From Larix sibirica (lineage: Eukaryota > Streptophyta > Pinopsida > Pinales > Pinaceae): a DNA stretch of 28,647 bases. Position 1 is the stretch's first letter, and the number at the start of each line of letters is the position of its first letter. A model generated the notes under the pieces. It saw only the letters and a list, made by a program, of their open reading frames with translations. It was not told where the DNA came from and did no database searches. The DNA lies in contig NWUY0300013726.1 in NCBI GenBank assembly GCA_004151065.3, forward strand, positions 5,102 through 33,748, given 5' to 3'. The translations under genes and the position numbers were made by a program. Positions 1-11,040 of this stretch are shown here, in pieces.

Positions 1-115
1 TCAAGATCTCTGCTAACGTTTGACTTGCCACTATTAAGATCCTAGTGGGCGGCCTTCACTAACACCTCGGGGTTTTGGTGTAACGGTTCGTATCAGCCAC
101 AAATAATAAAGTATA

Positions 116-443
116 ATTGATTGCACTCCTGATGCTCTTAAAACTGGTGGTATCCTTAGAAGTTACAAAGCTACATATATTTGGAAACTCCTTGATCGTG
201 ATCAACTTGCTCAAGGAAAACATGCCCCCATAAGACATCTTTCTAAAGCCTATTTTCGTAGAAGTTTGCAGGTTCATTGGGTTTCTTGAGGATTTTTCTC
301 ACACTCATCTCTATAGGGAACATAATACCTCAGCTGATGAACTCTCAAAAGCAAGGCTACTACTTGATAAAGGAGCTAGAGCAGCATGGGATATCGACAA
401 AGCTCAGATCAAGGAGATAGATCCTAGACCCTTCTTGCATTAG
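116..443 (+). pseudogene. LINE-like RT/RNase H 3'-end fragment
   Basis: This is the C-terminal part of a retroelement RNase H domain. The clearest piece is the frame ending at the TAG at 441-443. It reads THLYREHNTSADELSK (from about 304), then a GARAAW segment and an EIDPRPFLH tail. The pattern H-x-YRE-x-N-x-x-AD-x-LSK is the last conserved block of plant LINE-type RNase H domains, where the D of the AD pair is catalytic. Upstream, 116 to about 290 is open in a different frame (ALKTGGILRSYKATY, then GKHAPIRHLSKAYF), so at least one frameshift lies near 280-295. No RT palm motif lies in the window; the element would extend left of base 1. It is clearly non-functional here. I am fairly confident of the RNase H block and unsure about the upstream segment, which I do not recognise. 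Confidence 0.6.
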
Positions 444-451
444 TAGTTATT

Positions 452-473
452 CATGGGTACTTCCATACCCATG
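452..473. repeat. Short hairpin after the RNase H stop
   Basis: Arms CATGGGTA (452-459) and TACCCATG (466-473) are perfect reverse complements around a 6-base loop, 8 bases after the RNase H stop codon. It could be a 3'-UTR stem of the retroelement or chance. No U- or A-run follows immediately. Confidence 0.4.
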
Positions 474-702
474 GGACTCTTTTGATAGGGACTAATTTTA
501 TATATTGCTAGCTAGCGATACAAAAGATATGTAATTATAGAAACTTTGTAAAAATATAAACTACACAAGATAATAGATGTAAAATGTATGACACATGTGC
601 CTTATAAACAATATAGTCCAAATTTAATACAAATTTGTACTGTGATCTTTTTTCCAAAAAAAAAAACTACCTTATTCCTGAAACAAAGCTACATAAAAAT
701 AT

Positions 703-830
703 GTAATTTTAAAATTCATTTAAACTTACAAATAATATTACACTCCCAAACATAATCACGAAATCCATATAAAAAAAAGTAATTTTAAAGGACATTTAAA
801 CTTACAAATCTTATACTCCCCAGCATAATC
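703..830. repeat. Imperfect 76-bp tandem repeat
   Basis: The string GTAATTTTAAA begins at 703 and again at 779. Both copies are followed by ATTTAAACTTACAAAT and a CATAATCAC motif. Two diverged units; the second is shorter by a small deletion. Confidence 0.65.
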
Positions 831-993
831 ACCTATTCCATTGGAATCACATAAAATCCTATATCCGGCTTTAAATGTATATATTCCTCTTATATGGTTC
901 TTTGACCATAATAACCCATTCCATTGTAATCACATAAAATCCTATATCCTACTTTAAAAGTATATATTCCTCTTACATGGTTCTTTGACCACA
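831..993. repeat. 83-bp tandem duplication
   Basis: ACCTATTCCATTGGAATCAC starts at 831 and ACCCATTCCATTGTAATCAC at 914. Both units share ATAAAATCCTATATCC, a TATATTCCTCTTA block and ATGGTTCTTTGACCA, differing by scattered substitutions. Together with 703-830 it forms a small repeat cluster. Confidence 0.85.
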
Positions 994-1522
994 TCAATTC
1001 ATCATTTATGCCCTTTACTCTTACGTAACTGTTCCTTAAGTTAGTAATAGAACCTTCATAGACCATGTCATATAGATTAGCAGTAGACTTCGCAACTTCT
1101 ATGACTATGTATTTGTATGGCAGTAAGGGATTAGATTTATTACTCTTATTTTGTAAATTAATGTGTTTTTATCTAGGATTTTGAAGATAATACGAATGTT
1201 TATAGGTTTTTTAAGAATGAACTTATAAGCTGAAAAACATTAGTCTATTGATTATCCATACTAGTATAAATTAATAAATTGATAATCAAAATTAATAATT
1301 ATATAACCATATAAATTAATAATAAAATATATTTTATTATTAAACCACTAAACCAATAATAAAAATATATTTCTTAATACTACTAATTGTTAATCATATA
1401 TACTTGTAATAGTAATAAATAACTATTATTTTTTTTAAATAAATTTCATTTAAATTATTATAATAAATAGTAGCAATTTTTTTGTTTTTTCCACATAATT
1501 AAATAACTAAATATACTAATTA

Positions 1523-1594
1523 CATTGAGAGTATCAAGATGCTTACAACCTAGTAATTGCATCGAGAGTAGCGAGGTGCTTACAACCCAGTATG
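1523..1594. repeat. 37-bp imperfect tandem repeat
   Basis: CATTGAGAGTATCAAGATGC (1523) recurs as CATCGAGAGTAGCGAGGTGC (1560), each followed by TTACAACC(T/C)AGTA. The second unit runs directly into the polypurine tract at 1592. Confidence 0.75.
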
Positions 1595-1601
1595 GGGGAG
1601 A
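1592..1601 (+). promoter_or_regulatory. Candidate polypurine tract (retrotransposon)
   Basis: ATGGGGGAGA immediately precedes TGTTGTTGCA at 1602. A G-rich purine tract ending at a TGTTG LTR start is the usual 3' end of Ty1/copia internal regions, where it primes plus-strand DNA synthesis. No copia RNase H is readable to its left, so the internal region has been lost or scrambled. Confidence 0.5.
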
Positions 1602-1930
1602 TGTTGTTGCATAATGTAACGTAAAGTAACGTTATGTTACATTACAAAAAATAAAAAGTAATTTAAAAAATTCATGTNTATGGTTGCAAATTTAAGAATT
1701 AGTAAGATTTGCCAAGGTTTCTACACTTTAAGAAAATTATGGATCCTTAAAATTTTCCTTGGTGCCAAATGAAGGATAAATCATTGCTCACAAGGCTATA
1801 TCATAGTGGTAATTATTAAAAGCAAAAAACTCTTTTGCCTATAAAATGGAATTCCTTTAAACCATTCTATTGAAATCATATTGTCCATCTTTTAAGAAAT
1901 AAAATTTGTTGATTTTCTCCCTTATAATTC
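1602..1930 (+). mobile_element. LTR 5' part (copia-like)
   Basis: The sequence starts TGTTG directly after a purine tract. Within the first 50 bases it holds an imperfect inverted repeat, TAATGTAACGTAA near 1613 against GTTATGTTACATTA at about 1632-1645. A TATA-like CCTATAAAATGG lies at 1838-1849, followed by AAATAAAA-type A-rich signals near 1895-1905, in the U3, TATA, R order expected of an LTR. The right edge (CA) is not clear and 1930 is only a guess. Base 1678 is N. Confidence 0.4.
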
Positions 1931-4709
1931 ACATCAAGCGAAGCCAAATTTATAGCATACACACTTATGTTGCTTCCATGTAAATAAAATTGAAATATTT
2001 CTGTAAGCATTGAGGAAATAAAATGGTCCTCTTCTATGAAAAGTATATGACAATGTATCATTTGGTTCGTCCATTTCACCCCAAATCGAATTCAACATAC
2101 ACCATTGATGGTGCTTTAGAGGTTGTGTTCTTGGAGACATCGATTTCCAGAGTGATTGGCATTTCTATCATGGTAAGCAATGGGTCATCCTTGTTATGGG
2201 AATATTTAGGTAACACACCAAGAAATGAATCAATAAAAAATGAGGAGAATAGAGGGAAAAATATTATTTCCCTAGCAAGACCTCTTCCTTTCCACTAATT
2301 CATTTCTTCACAATACCCATTATGGTTTACACATGTAAAAATTACACCTCAAGAAATTGGATCCCTCTCGGTGCTTGATAGATATGGGTTTAAGATGGAT
2401 CTATGCTGGTAATATTTCATTAATGACTAGATAAATTAATAAACATATTGCATGCATAATTAGTAGTATATAATTTACCTATTAATTACCCCTTCTAATT
2501 TGCTAATAAATATAGTTGTACAGAAAAATAAAAATAGATTTCTAATTTTATTGTTATTTAAAAAATAAACATTTATACACAAGTTTTAGTTATTTCTTTC
2601 GACCACACAAAAGTTCAAATTGTACGAATGTTTATTGTTTCCTTTTGTTAAGCTAATTAATGTAATTGTTGAATATGGAAAAGAGAAGAAAACGAAGGAT
2701 CTCATCCTAAAAATGTTGTTACAAGTGTTAAATCTTCTTGAGATTAGTATGAGTGATGTAATAGGCATCTAAGAGAGTGTCTCTCCAGTTGAATGAATTT
2801 GACAAGTTTCTATTTCTTGTTGCAAAAATATGTGATCTCAATCTTCAATATAATGCCATCAGAAACGCTAGATTTACCATATAATATAATGAAATGATGA
2901 AGTGCTCGATACTAACCCAAAGTTCCTTAAAAAGGGCAATATCTCTCATCCAAGTTGTGCTTGAACCTTCTCTGAGGTAGAAAATTTGAACATCCAATAT
3001 GTGAAAAGCGAAAAAAACTTATGAAAATCCCAACTAAAACACAATATGCCTTTAAAGAGCAAACCATCCATAAGTAATAGATATGTATACCATGTTCGAG
3101 ATTATAGGAACAAGTAATCCAAGATCATGAAAAAGGAGTAGAAGAGATAGATTAAGATTTGACATTGAAGAAAGGAAGAGGATTCAAAGAGACTTTACAA
3201 AGAGAAGAGGACAATTATAAATAGGTAAGGGAATGAAACCAAGGCATGATTAAACATTGGCTTGTCTATTACGAAAAGTGTTCCATATAGAGGAAGTATA
3301 TTGAAGGTTTTTTATTAAGAAACATGGTTCCAATGATAACGTCACATGTATTTTCCTCATATAATTCCCTTTGTGTTATGGACTACAACACATGGAGATG
3401 GTCGACCCAATAAATTCACGATTCACTTAACAATATGAAATTAGGAAAAGATAAGGAAGGTTGGACCTAGTAGACCCCAATTAAAAATTCACAAATAGAT
3501 GTAGAGCATTGAGAGCCCAAAGAGGGCTTGGAGCCTAAGGGAGAAATTAAAAAATAGTCAATTTTCTTAACCAAACACCCCAAAGGTCTAGTAGAGTGAA
3601 ATTGATGACCAAAGGTTAATGAAAAGACCGGAGGTAACGAGGAGACCTACCTAAGTACTATAGACATCCCAAAGAGAAGAATAATCTAACATAAATAATC
3701 CTTTCATAAGAAGGATGAAAGGTAACAAGTCATCATCAAACAAATCACAGTGGAAACAATATAAAAATGAGCCACAGCATGATACCTCTAAGTGAATTTA
3801 AGCTTATGTATTAAACTACCAAATATATTTTCGTTGTGCAACCACACGTTTAGATCAATTTTTCAAACATCTACTAAATGGGCTAGCTAGAAGTCACGGT
3901 GTCGAAAAGTTAGCATTCAAAAATTATAGTTCAAATAATATACAAGTTGGTACCCATTATCAAAAGGAAGGTTCACAAGTATAATTTCTCCGAAACCCTT
4001 TCTATTTCCAATTACAGTTACTATTTAAATTATTTTACCAAATACAAGATAGTTACCATTTAAATTATTTTATAATATACATTATTGTAAACTAAACCTT
4101 TACCACTATTGAGTAGAATAATTTGTCTTTTTGTTCGTTTGAGAGAAAGTAGGAAAAACTTTCATAAAAGTTGGGTAAACAATTAGAAGACAAAAGTAGA
4201 GCATATGATAGTGAGATATATGTCCCTATATGCACTATCAAACTTTGGAAGAAATGATATTGGAAATTACCCTCTATGAAATTCGAATAATGAAAAATAT
4301 TATATTTAAAATTATAGTTAGTTTTTCTATTATCTAGGATTTATATTAGGGTTGAAAAATTAGATGTTTTTAAAAATTATATAATAATTTTTTTGAAAGT
4401 TTCAACCATAATTATAAAAAGATATTGGGTGTTTAGTAAATATTATTGATAAATTGAAATTATTTGTTTTTATTATTATTTTAGAGTTTGGTTTTAAATT
4501 GTTTTTTATTAGTTAATATAACATTTTTCTTACATTTACAAAGAAATAAGTTAATAATTCGAAATTCAAAAACATTTAATAAGAGTAGAAATCTATCACC
4601 TTATAAACTAGCAATAAATTATTATATATAACCAAAATTTATATACACATAATGATGTCATTACATATTGAAATTTTGAGATTATATCAATAAAAACTAA
4701 ACCAATAAT
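1931..4709. other. AT-rich spacer, no recognisable gene
   Basis: The longest open frame is 2023-2298 (+, 91 codons). Its translation shows no domain I recognise, and its antisense strand is equally open, so I do not call it a gene. The rest is unstructured, moderately AT-rich sequence consistent with very old decayed repeats. From about 4270 it becomes strongly AT-rich. Confidence 0.5.
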
Positions 4710-4997
4710 ACTAAATAATACAAACTTTATCATATATATACACATTATGGATTAAAAATTCAACATCATAAAAAAACTTATAAAACTAGATTATAATGAC
4801 ATAAGAAAACCTTAATTTTTTAATATAAAACTAGATTGTGGTGTAATACATTACTAAATAATACAAACTTTATCATTCATATATATATATTATGGATTAA
4901 AAATTCAACATCATAAAAAAACTTATAAAACTAGATTATGATGATGTAAGAAAACCTTAATTTTTTAATATAAAACTAGATTGTGGTGTAATACATT
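4710..4997. repeat. About 143-bp tandem duplication
   Basis: ACTAAATAATACAAACTTTA begins at 4710 and 4853. Both units continue through GGATTAAAAATTCAACATCA, CTTATAAAACTAGATTAT, AAGAAAACCTTAATTTTTTA and AGATTGTGGTGTAATACATT. The units differ by a few bases and a short AT-dinucleotide indel, so this duplication is fairly recent compared with its surroundings. It ends about 90 bp left of the large 6.2-kb duplication. Confidence 0.9.
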
Positions 4998-5084
4998 AGT
5001 GAAAGATTCTCTCATTCCTCAAAAACCCCTCCACCATTATTAGCCTTTGAAAAATGAGTAATAGATGGATTAAATACTCCTCTG

Positions 5085-6829
5085 TTGCAAAAGCTAACAA
5101 TTTTACCTACAAGACTCTAATCAAAAGATTTGTTTTCTTCAACAGTTTTAAGTGATTCAAGAAAACATTATTTATTAAATTTACTTTATATCAGGGATGT
5201 TCTAAAAATTCATGATGATGCCATGAAAAAGATGGGCACATAAACATAAATATATTTTATTTTATTAATTATACAATAATAGTTGATTGAAGAATAATCT
5301 ACGAAACATAAATTGCATGCATTCAACGAACCAACTCCTAAAATGAGGTAAGAGAATTGTGGATCCTAGGGAGACCCATTATTCCATAAATATATTTCTA
5401 CTCAATTAAGTATATCATAAGCATAAAAAATGATTGTACAAAGTTATTGCTTCAAGAAGCCTACCAAGTGCTGTATTAAATGACATTGAAGTAATTGCAT
5501 CCAAATTGATATATCAATTTAAAACATAACCATTGTCCCATTTATCAATTTAAATTGATATAGGTCCCCTGTATCAATTTAAAACATAACCATATGATGT
5601 TTGCATGAGCATTCCATGAAGTCTCAAAGTGTTTTGATTTATTAAATGCTCTTAATGCATACAATTATTACTTTCATTCATGATTTCAACCTTTTAATTT
5701 AGACTGTATTTGAAGATGTATATATTTCATAACTAGTTTCACAGTGAAGATTTTAGTTTTATGATCTTCATTTTTTCTCATGTAATTATGTGTTTGGCCT
5801 TTTTGTTAATTATGAATATGTGGAAAGCGTTTTGGTGTCATTTTTACAATATCTTATGAAAAAATATGGGCAGATCAAGCTTTTTTTTAATGTAGGAATC
5901 TCTTTATCAATGATAGGATTTTTTTATCTGACTTAGGGTAGAGGATTTTGGGATGCTCGTGGCTATTAAAATTATTGAATTTATATTTTTTTAAGAGCGA
6001 ATCAATTTATTTTGGTCAAAGGGTAATAAAGTTTTGATTGAAAATTAATTTAGAAAGGTAATCTTTTATTTAGTAAAATGTTTGGGAATAAGAAAATGTG
6101 ATTTAATACTTTATTTAGTAATAAAGTTGGTTTCAAAGTAAATTCAACTTGAGTTTAGTGTGTATATTTTTATAGCATTGGCGTTTTAAGGATTATATAG
6201 TATATTTTTTGAATTATAATATTTAATAATATGTTTTTTAGAAAATAAAAAGATTATATCTTAAGAAAAAATGGATATGAATGAGTAGAAAACATCACTA
6301 GAAATTTGGTCAATTTTAATCGATTAAGAAATAAAAAAATTCATAATGAATTATTATAATATGTAATAAATAAGCATTTGCTACTATATACTTATGGTTA
6401 TAATGTTAATACTTGGACTTTTACTAGTAGTATATGGCATCACAAAAAATAGAAATGAGGTATAATTTGCTCGAGTTTATATTAACGATATGAATGTAAC
6501 AATTCAATATTTTATGTATAGAGAAAAATCCATTTTAGTTGAAGGTAATTTGATTATGTATTTATTATTTTCTTTAATTTTCTTAAATTAATATAAATAA
6601 GTTATTTTTTTATTTTTTATTTTTTATTTTTTGTCAACAATTTTTAAATTAAGTGTTAGTTTTTGGGTTGCTTCGAAAGTGTTTACACTATGCTAGTAGT
6701 GTGTTTTATGTGATTTAGAGAACATGGTGAAACCTTATCTCCTTATTATATCTAAACTATTCTAGTTGATTGTCATTTGGATAATTTATTTTGGGTGGAT
6801 ACTTCTCCATCGAACATGTATTCTAGGTG
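5085..6829. other. AT-rich left part of the duplicated unit
   Basis: No gene is visible on either strand. It holds the 60-bp direct repeat/palindrome (5512-5593) and a T-rich (ATTTTTT)n run near 6604-6632. The same content is at 11301-13045 in copy 2. Confidence 0.6.
5512..5593. repeat. 60-bp direct repeat enclosing an 18-bp palindrome
   Basis: TATCAATTTAAAACATAACC occurs at about 5512 and 5572. Between them, 5543-5560 (TATCAATTTAAATTGATA) is a perfect palindrome whose half-site repeats the direct-repeat core. Duplicated at 11728-11809 in copy 2. Confidence 0.8.
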
Positions 6830-7162
6830 TATACTTATCCATGGAATTCGGCTTGAGGGAATCTTTCTTGGAGGGTGTGCTACTTGGATTCTCTTGTGGT
6901 CTCAGGAAACACATGTGAACAAGAAGTGTTAGAGATTAGGATCTTGTCTTGGAGAGTATGCAACATTGTGATCATGTGGAAGGCTTAACATGTGGATCCT
7001 TATCTTGAAGAGTGCACCATTTGGGAGGTGTATTCTAACCACCTTTACAAATGTGTGTACATATTGAATATGTTTGTTGTTCGTGTGCACATATTCTAGT
7101 GTATTATATTAGGTTTCTTATGGCATTAGTCCACTTTCAAATGTTGGCCTCCCTCCCCTGTC

Positions 7163-7172
7163 TTATATAAAG
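7163..7172 (+). promoter_or_regulatory. TATA box in an LTR-like region (copy 1)
   Basis: TTATATAAAG lies in a GC-richer island (about 6840-7640) following CCTCCCTCCCCTGTC. About 60-80 bp downstream come T/C-rich stretches and repeated CTAGAGAA(T/G)ACTTGGAG motifs (7322 and 7390). This is how a retrotransposon U3-R boundary usually looks, but LTR ends and a primer-binding site directly after it were not found, so the LTR assignment is tentative. Confidence 0.35.
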
Positions 7173-8032
7173 TGAGGAGAGTGTATTTGTATACACAACT
7201 TAGTCATTGAGACATTTGTATATTCTTGATGTACTTGTCTTCTACCCCTTCTTCTTGTGTGATGCAAGAGTTGAAAGGATTAAGTGAAGATTTGGTTTGC
7301 TAGGGCTTGTGTGAAATAAATTCTAGAGAATACTTGGAGTAGTGGCGTTGAATCTTGGTGTGATACACCTTAGGTTTGTGGCATGAAACCCTAGAGAAGA
7401 CTTGGAGCACTTGAAGAAAATGGATATTGTGTGATCCATGTTTGTGAGTATCTTCAAGTACTTGTGTAATGTGAGTGGGATATCCAATGGAGGACTTGTT
7501 AGTGTGATGATAGCTTTTTGTGGAGTGTTTAATGTGAATAAGACAAATGGTGAGATGCCTTACTAGGTCGTGGTATTTCAAGTTAGGGTTCAACATTAAT
7601 GGTGAATGCCCTACCTAGGGATTTGTAATAATTAAAGTGTCTTTACATGGATGAGATAAAAGGACATGTTTTACCAACATCGTATGAGATAATGTATTAT
7701 AATTTTTCTTTAGTTATTGATCTATAATTTTTCATGGATATTCCACCAAAACCATCCATCACAACAAATATTCTAATATTTTGCAATCTCTTAATATAGA
7801 GTGTTTTACTTTAGATTGTAGATTTAATGTATTCAATTAATGCTAAAATGAATTGAAATGAAATAAGATTTCAAATAGCATACCATCCACACAATAAGCA
7901 CAAGATATTCCCTAGAAAACCCAATATGGGAAAAACACATCTTGAAGGTGAGGCATACATTGTACTATTTTCTCCTTAGATATAAAATGCAAATACAAAG
8001 AGTGGTATTCACTATGGTGTTGTCATGGACAA

Positions 8033-8580
8033 TATGGTTGCTACAGGATCTTCTACTTCCTCGGTTCTTCCTCAATATATGACTCCTAGATGCTCTTCTT
8101 AACTATTGAACAATATACAATACAATATGAATGGAAACCATTATTTTCCTAGCGGTCCAATATTTAACATAGCTTAATTGTTTCCTAGGGTTAGGGTTTT
8201 TACATTCCTCAACCCAAAATTAATGTTAGGGTTTTGGAACCTCTATAATATTCTTAAAATTCCACATGTTACTAGCTACACATGTGAGATTAATGGAAGA
8301 TGGCATGGCATCCACTTGATACCATGGTGGTTACCAGGAGAGGTAAACATATGGGGGGCATAACTTCTACATATGAAATACCAATTGACAATATTTGTGT
8401 GCAATTAGAAATATTTCAATGTTTATATGAACACCAAGAGGATAATATTTATGCTCACAAATATTAAACCCCAAAAATATTCATTTAAGGCCTTAAATAG
8501 GATCCAAAAGGTTTTTGATGCCAAATCACCAAAGTGGGACCTAAAATAGGCCCTACAAGCCAATACCTCTATTTTTTCCA
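8033..8580 (+). repeat. Dispersed repeat, LTR-like, copy A
   Basis: This roughly 550-bp segment is clearly related to the reverse complement of 28075-28630. Shared landmarks in order: ATGG(T/C)T(G/A)CTACA, a CTTCCTC/TTCCCCC run with GTTCTTC, GGGTTTTTACATT, AATTCCACA, CCATGGTGG, GGCGTAACTTCT-like TAACTTCT, CCCCAAAAATAT and GACCCAAAAGGTTTT-like ATCCAAAAGGTTTT. It also carries two TTAGGGTTTT boxes. The antisense frame FWILFKALNEYFWG matches FWVLFEGLNDIFWG in the other copy, but that may only reflect nucleotide similarity. Probably part of a conifer-type LTR or other high-copy repeat. Confidence 0.75.
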
Positions 8581-9115
8581 CCCATAAAATAGCAACATAG
8601 ATGAAAAATAATATAATTATCCCTTTTAGATAACTTATATTGTAAAATGAAGTTAACCAGTGTTCTCCAAATATGTATGTTGTAGATTTCAAAATCATAT
8701 ATGTGTTCTCATTGTTTATTATTGGTTTCAAGGTTGATTTTGTATGTTATTAATTAATTGAGATGACTTGGATGATGTGTTATGTGATTTAACATGCTAA
8801 TAAGAAACTAGAAATCAAATTTGCTACTGTAATAAATATGTTGTAACTAAAGTAATTTTTAGATCTAATTGATGAAGGATATTGTTCCCTATCAGATATC
8901 AATATTATGTTCTTCAAGTACATATTTTAGTTCCTATTTGCTTCAACTTGCCTAATGATTTGGTCATATAGAAGAGAAATATATTTTTTGATGTAATTTG
9001 TATTTCATATTTATCCATAAGATGGACAATTGTATGAAATAGATTGAGGGAACCTCAAGTATATGCAGTGAAAATTCACAAGTGTTTTAAAGTGTGGGTC
9101 TTAGAAATTTTCACA

Positions 9116-9127
9116 TGGTGTCAGAGC
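9116..9127 (+). other. Copia primer-binding site, copy 1
   Basis: TGGTGTCAGAGC is one base away from TGGTATCAGAGC, the complement of the 3' end of initiator tRNA-Met used by most plant LTR retrotransposons. It follows TTTTCACA, so the 5' LTR should end at CA near 9114-9115. About 200 bp further on comes the gag ATG (9326), the normal spacing. Confidence 0.75.
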
Positions 9128-9325
9128 TAATTTGATTAAGATTTATCTCTTATTGAAGAGGGAGTAGTATATTTCAGTTGTTCTATATTTGGGAGAGAGA
9201 CTTGACTTGTGATAGGTTTTTTTTTTAATCCCTAATGCACTTAGGAGAGGCTCTTGACCTCTATAATCATGATCTTATATATTTGTTGTTGGTTTTTCAT
9301 TGATGTGTTCTTGAGATTTGTATGG

Positions 9326-9910
9326 ATGGCTAGTATTAGTCTTAGAGAGTGTGATAGAATTTAAGGTGCTTCCAAATTCACACCTTCAAACTATAGGTTA
9401 AAAATGCTATTAGAAGGGGATGATATTTTAGAGCATGCTAAGTAATAGATCACTACACCTATTAATTTGAAACAATTGGTTGATCATAGTAAATATGAGC
9501 CAAGTAAAATATAATCATTATTGATTTTGTGAAGGATCATATGATCACTAACATGGTAAAGAAGAAGAAGAACAAAGGATATGTGTTATTATTTGATTGC
9601 ATTGTACAAGAGTGTGAACATATATAGGAAAATGCTCTTGCGAAACAAGCTATTGTCTATCTGCATGAGTGACATAGACTCAATGGCTAGGTACTTGGGG
9701 AGGATAATAGATTAAGAGATTAATTGGATTCCATAGGAGAAAATGTGGAGCATGGGAAGTTGGTTCCCATTTCTTTGAATGGGTTTACTACAAATTGGGT
9801 ATTGATAAGATGATATATGATAGAAGATTATTCAACAATTTCCAAGAGTAAGAATGAGGAATAATCATGGATTTCATTGATGATGCCACTTATCCTATGA
9901 AAGGATTGGG
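9326..9910 (+). pseudogene. Ty1/copia gag remnant (UBN2-like), copy 1
   Basis: Gag of a Ty1/copia retrotransposon forms the virus-like particle. From the ATG at 9326 the frame reads MASISLRECDRI, stop (TAA 9362), GASKFTPSNYRLKMLLEGDD, which fits the L-x-G-x-x-N-(F/Y)-x-x-W-x-x-R-(L/M) opening of copia gag, with the usual W replaced by S. After several stops and a frameshift near 9510-9525 come VKDHMI, ENALAKQ, a DSIGENVE stretch and VPISLNGFTTNWV, all typical of the UBN2/gag domain order. The end (about 9865-9905) reads DDATYPMKGLG, which resembles the pre-integrase/protease-proximal part of copia pol, so an internal deletion joins gag to pol. No RT or integrase of this element survives. It is cut off by the antisense gypsy fragment at about 9910. 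Confidence 0.8.
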
Positions 9911-10362
9911 ATATTTTGTAGGCCATGTAGGAACACTACTTCCCTGAAAAAAAAATCGGCAACATGCATAACATCATTAATCTTTTTACATGTAATGAAA
10001 TGTTCCATCTTATGAAATCTATATACCACCACAAATATTGAGACATATCCATTATGTGTCCTCGGTAAAACAAGAATAAAGTCCATACTAATATCTTCCC
10101 ATGTTCTCTTGAGTACCGAAAAAGGATAATATAAACTAGTATTCTGAGTAGTTCCTTTTGCCACTCGAAAAATTCTACAAATTTGCACATATTTTATGAT
10201 ATATTGCTGCAACTGAGGCCACAAATATTGTTCTCCAATAAGTGATATGGTCTTATCAAAACCAAAATTCCTTGCAAGTCCTCCACTATGTTTTTCCTTA
10301 ATCAAATTTATTCTCATTGAAATTATAGGAATGCAACTTATTATGTTTGAACAACATACCAT
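9895..10362 (-). pseudogene. Ty3/gypsy integrase N-terminal fragment, copy 1
   Basis: Integrase inserts retrotransposon cDNA into chromosomes. The minus-strand frame from 10362 shows GGLARNFGFDKTISLI, QYLWPQL, YVQICRIFRVAKG, WEDISMDFILVLP and FVVVYRFHKMEHFI, then FFREVVFLHGL. This is the zinc-binding domain followed by the start of the catalytic core of chromovirus-type integrases. The first catalytic Asp (MDF) is kept. The usual GHFG His is Asn, one CRICQ Cys is Phe, and the VVVDRFSKM Asp is Tyr. The protein stops just after LHGLQNIPILS, where VSDRD would follow, so the second and third catalytic acids and the C-terminal domain are missing. The truncation coincides with the junction to copia sequence near 9910. 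It continues the RNase H fragment just upstream on this strand. Confidence 0.88.
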
Positions 10363-10363
10363 C

Positions 10364-10990
10364 TTAGATTAAGTAACCCAACCACTTTGTCCCATCTACT
10401 GCAATAGGTTCTTCGCAAGCTCTCCAAGCCTCTGCAAAATATGGATCTCCCTCATACAATTCCTTCAACACATTGAAACCAACAACCTCAACTTGCATTT
10501 TGGGTAGAAAAATATGTCTTCTACTTAATGCATCTATAACTCTGTTAGACTTCCCACTTCTATGCTTAAAAACAAATGTATAATTTTGCAAAAATTCTAC
10601 CCATTTCATCTGTATCTTATTTAACTTCCCTTGACTATTCAAATATTGAAGTGCTTGATGATCAATTAACAAAACAAAATCCTTAGGAAAAATATAGTGT
10701 CTCCACTTTTTCAATGCTTGAAGAATAGCATAAAATTCCTTATCATAAACTAAATATTTATTCTTTACATCATTTCACTTCTCACGAAAATAAGAAATGG
10801 GTTAACCTTCTTGACTTATAACAACTCCATTTGAATTACAACTTGAATCACAATCTACTTGAAATACCTTGTTAAAATATAGAAGTGTTAAAATAGGCTT
10901 CTCTGTCACCTTATCCTTCAACAAATCAAAACTCCTTGCTACCTCTGTAGTCCATTTGAACTCTTTCTTGTCCCCTGTCATGGTCTCAGT
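10364..10990 (-). pseudogene. Ty3/gypsy RNase H fragment, copy 1
   Basis: RNase H removes the RNA strand during reverse transcription. Reading on the minus strand from about 10990, one frame gives TGDKKEFKWT, VARSFDLLKDKVTEKPIL and FQVDCDSSCNSNGVVISQEG, the first RNase H strand with its catalytic Asp kept. A TAA follows, then NKYLVYDKEFYAILQALKKW. The frame from 10714 continues with HYIFPKDFVLLIDHQALQYL, KWVEFLQNYTFVFKHRSGKS and VIDALSRR, the last catalytic block (usually VADALSRR). A tail follows to the stop just before the integrase frame. Stops and at least one frameshift lie between RT thumb and RNase H. Not functional. Confidence 0.88.
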
Positions 10991-11040
10991 TAGTGTTGCA
11001 CAAATACTACTGAAACTATAATAAAATTTCTATAGAAACT

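Larger units (their letters stand above)
444..1522. other. AT-rich spacer without genes
   Basis: No reading frame with recognisable content on either strand. The stretch is AT-rich with homopolymer runs (for example A-run 656-667) and contains the short tandem repeats listed separately. From 1150 to 1520 it is almost pure A/T. Confidence 0.6.

Noticed and set aside
2023-2298. 91-codon open frame on the plus strand
   Set aside because: No recognisable domain, antisense strand is similarly open, no coding-like context; length is plausible by chance in this composition.
7300-7596. 98-codon minus-strand frame (and its duplicate 13516-13812)
   Set aside because: Lies antisense within the LTR-like region, His/Ser-rich without any domain; identical copies only reflect the 6.2-kb duplication and say nothing about selection.
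8423-8731. 102-codon minus-strand frame (duplicate at 14639-14947) related to 28085-28315
   Set aside because: Peptide similarity is explained by nucleotide homology of a dispersed repeat; no domain or start conservation. Kept only as a finding to test.
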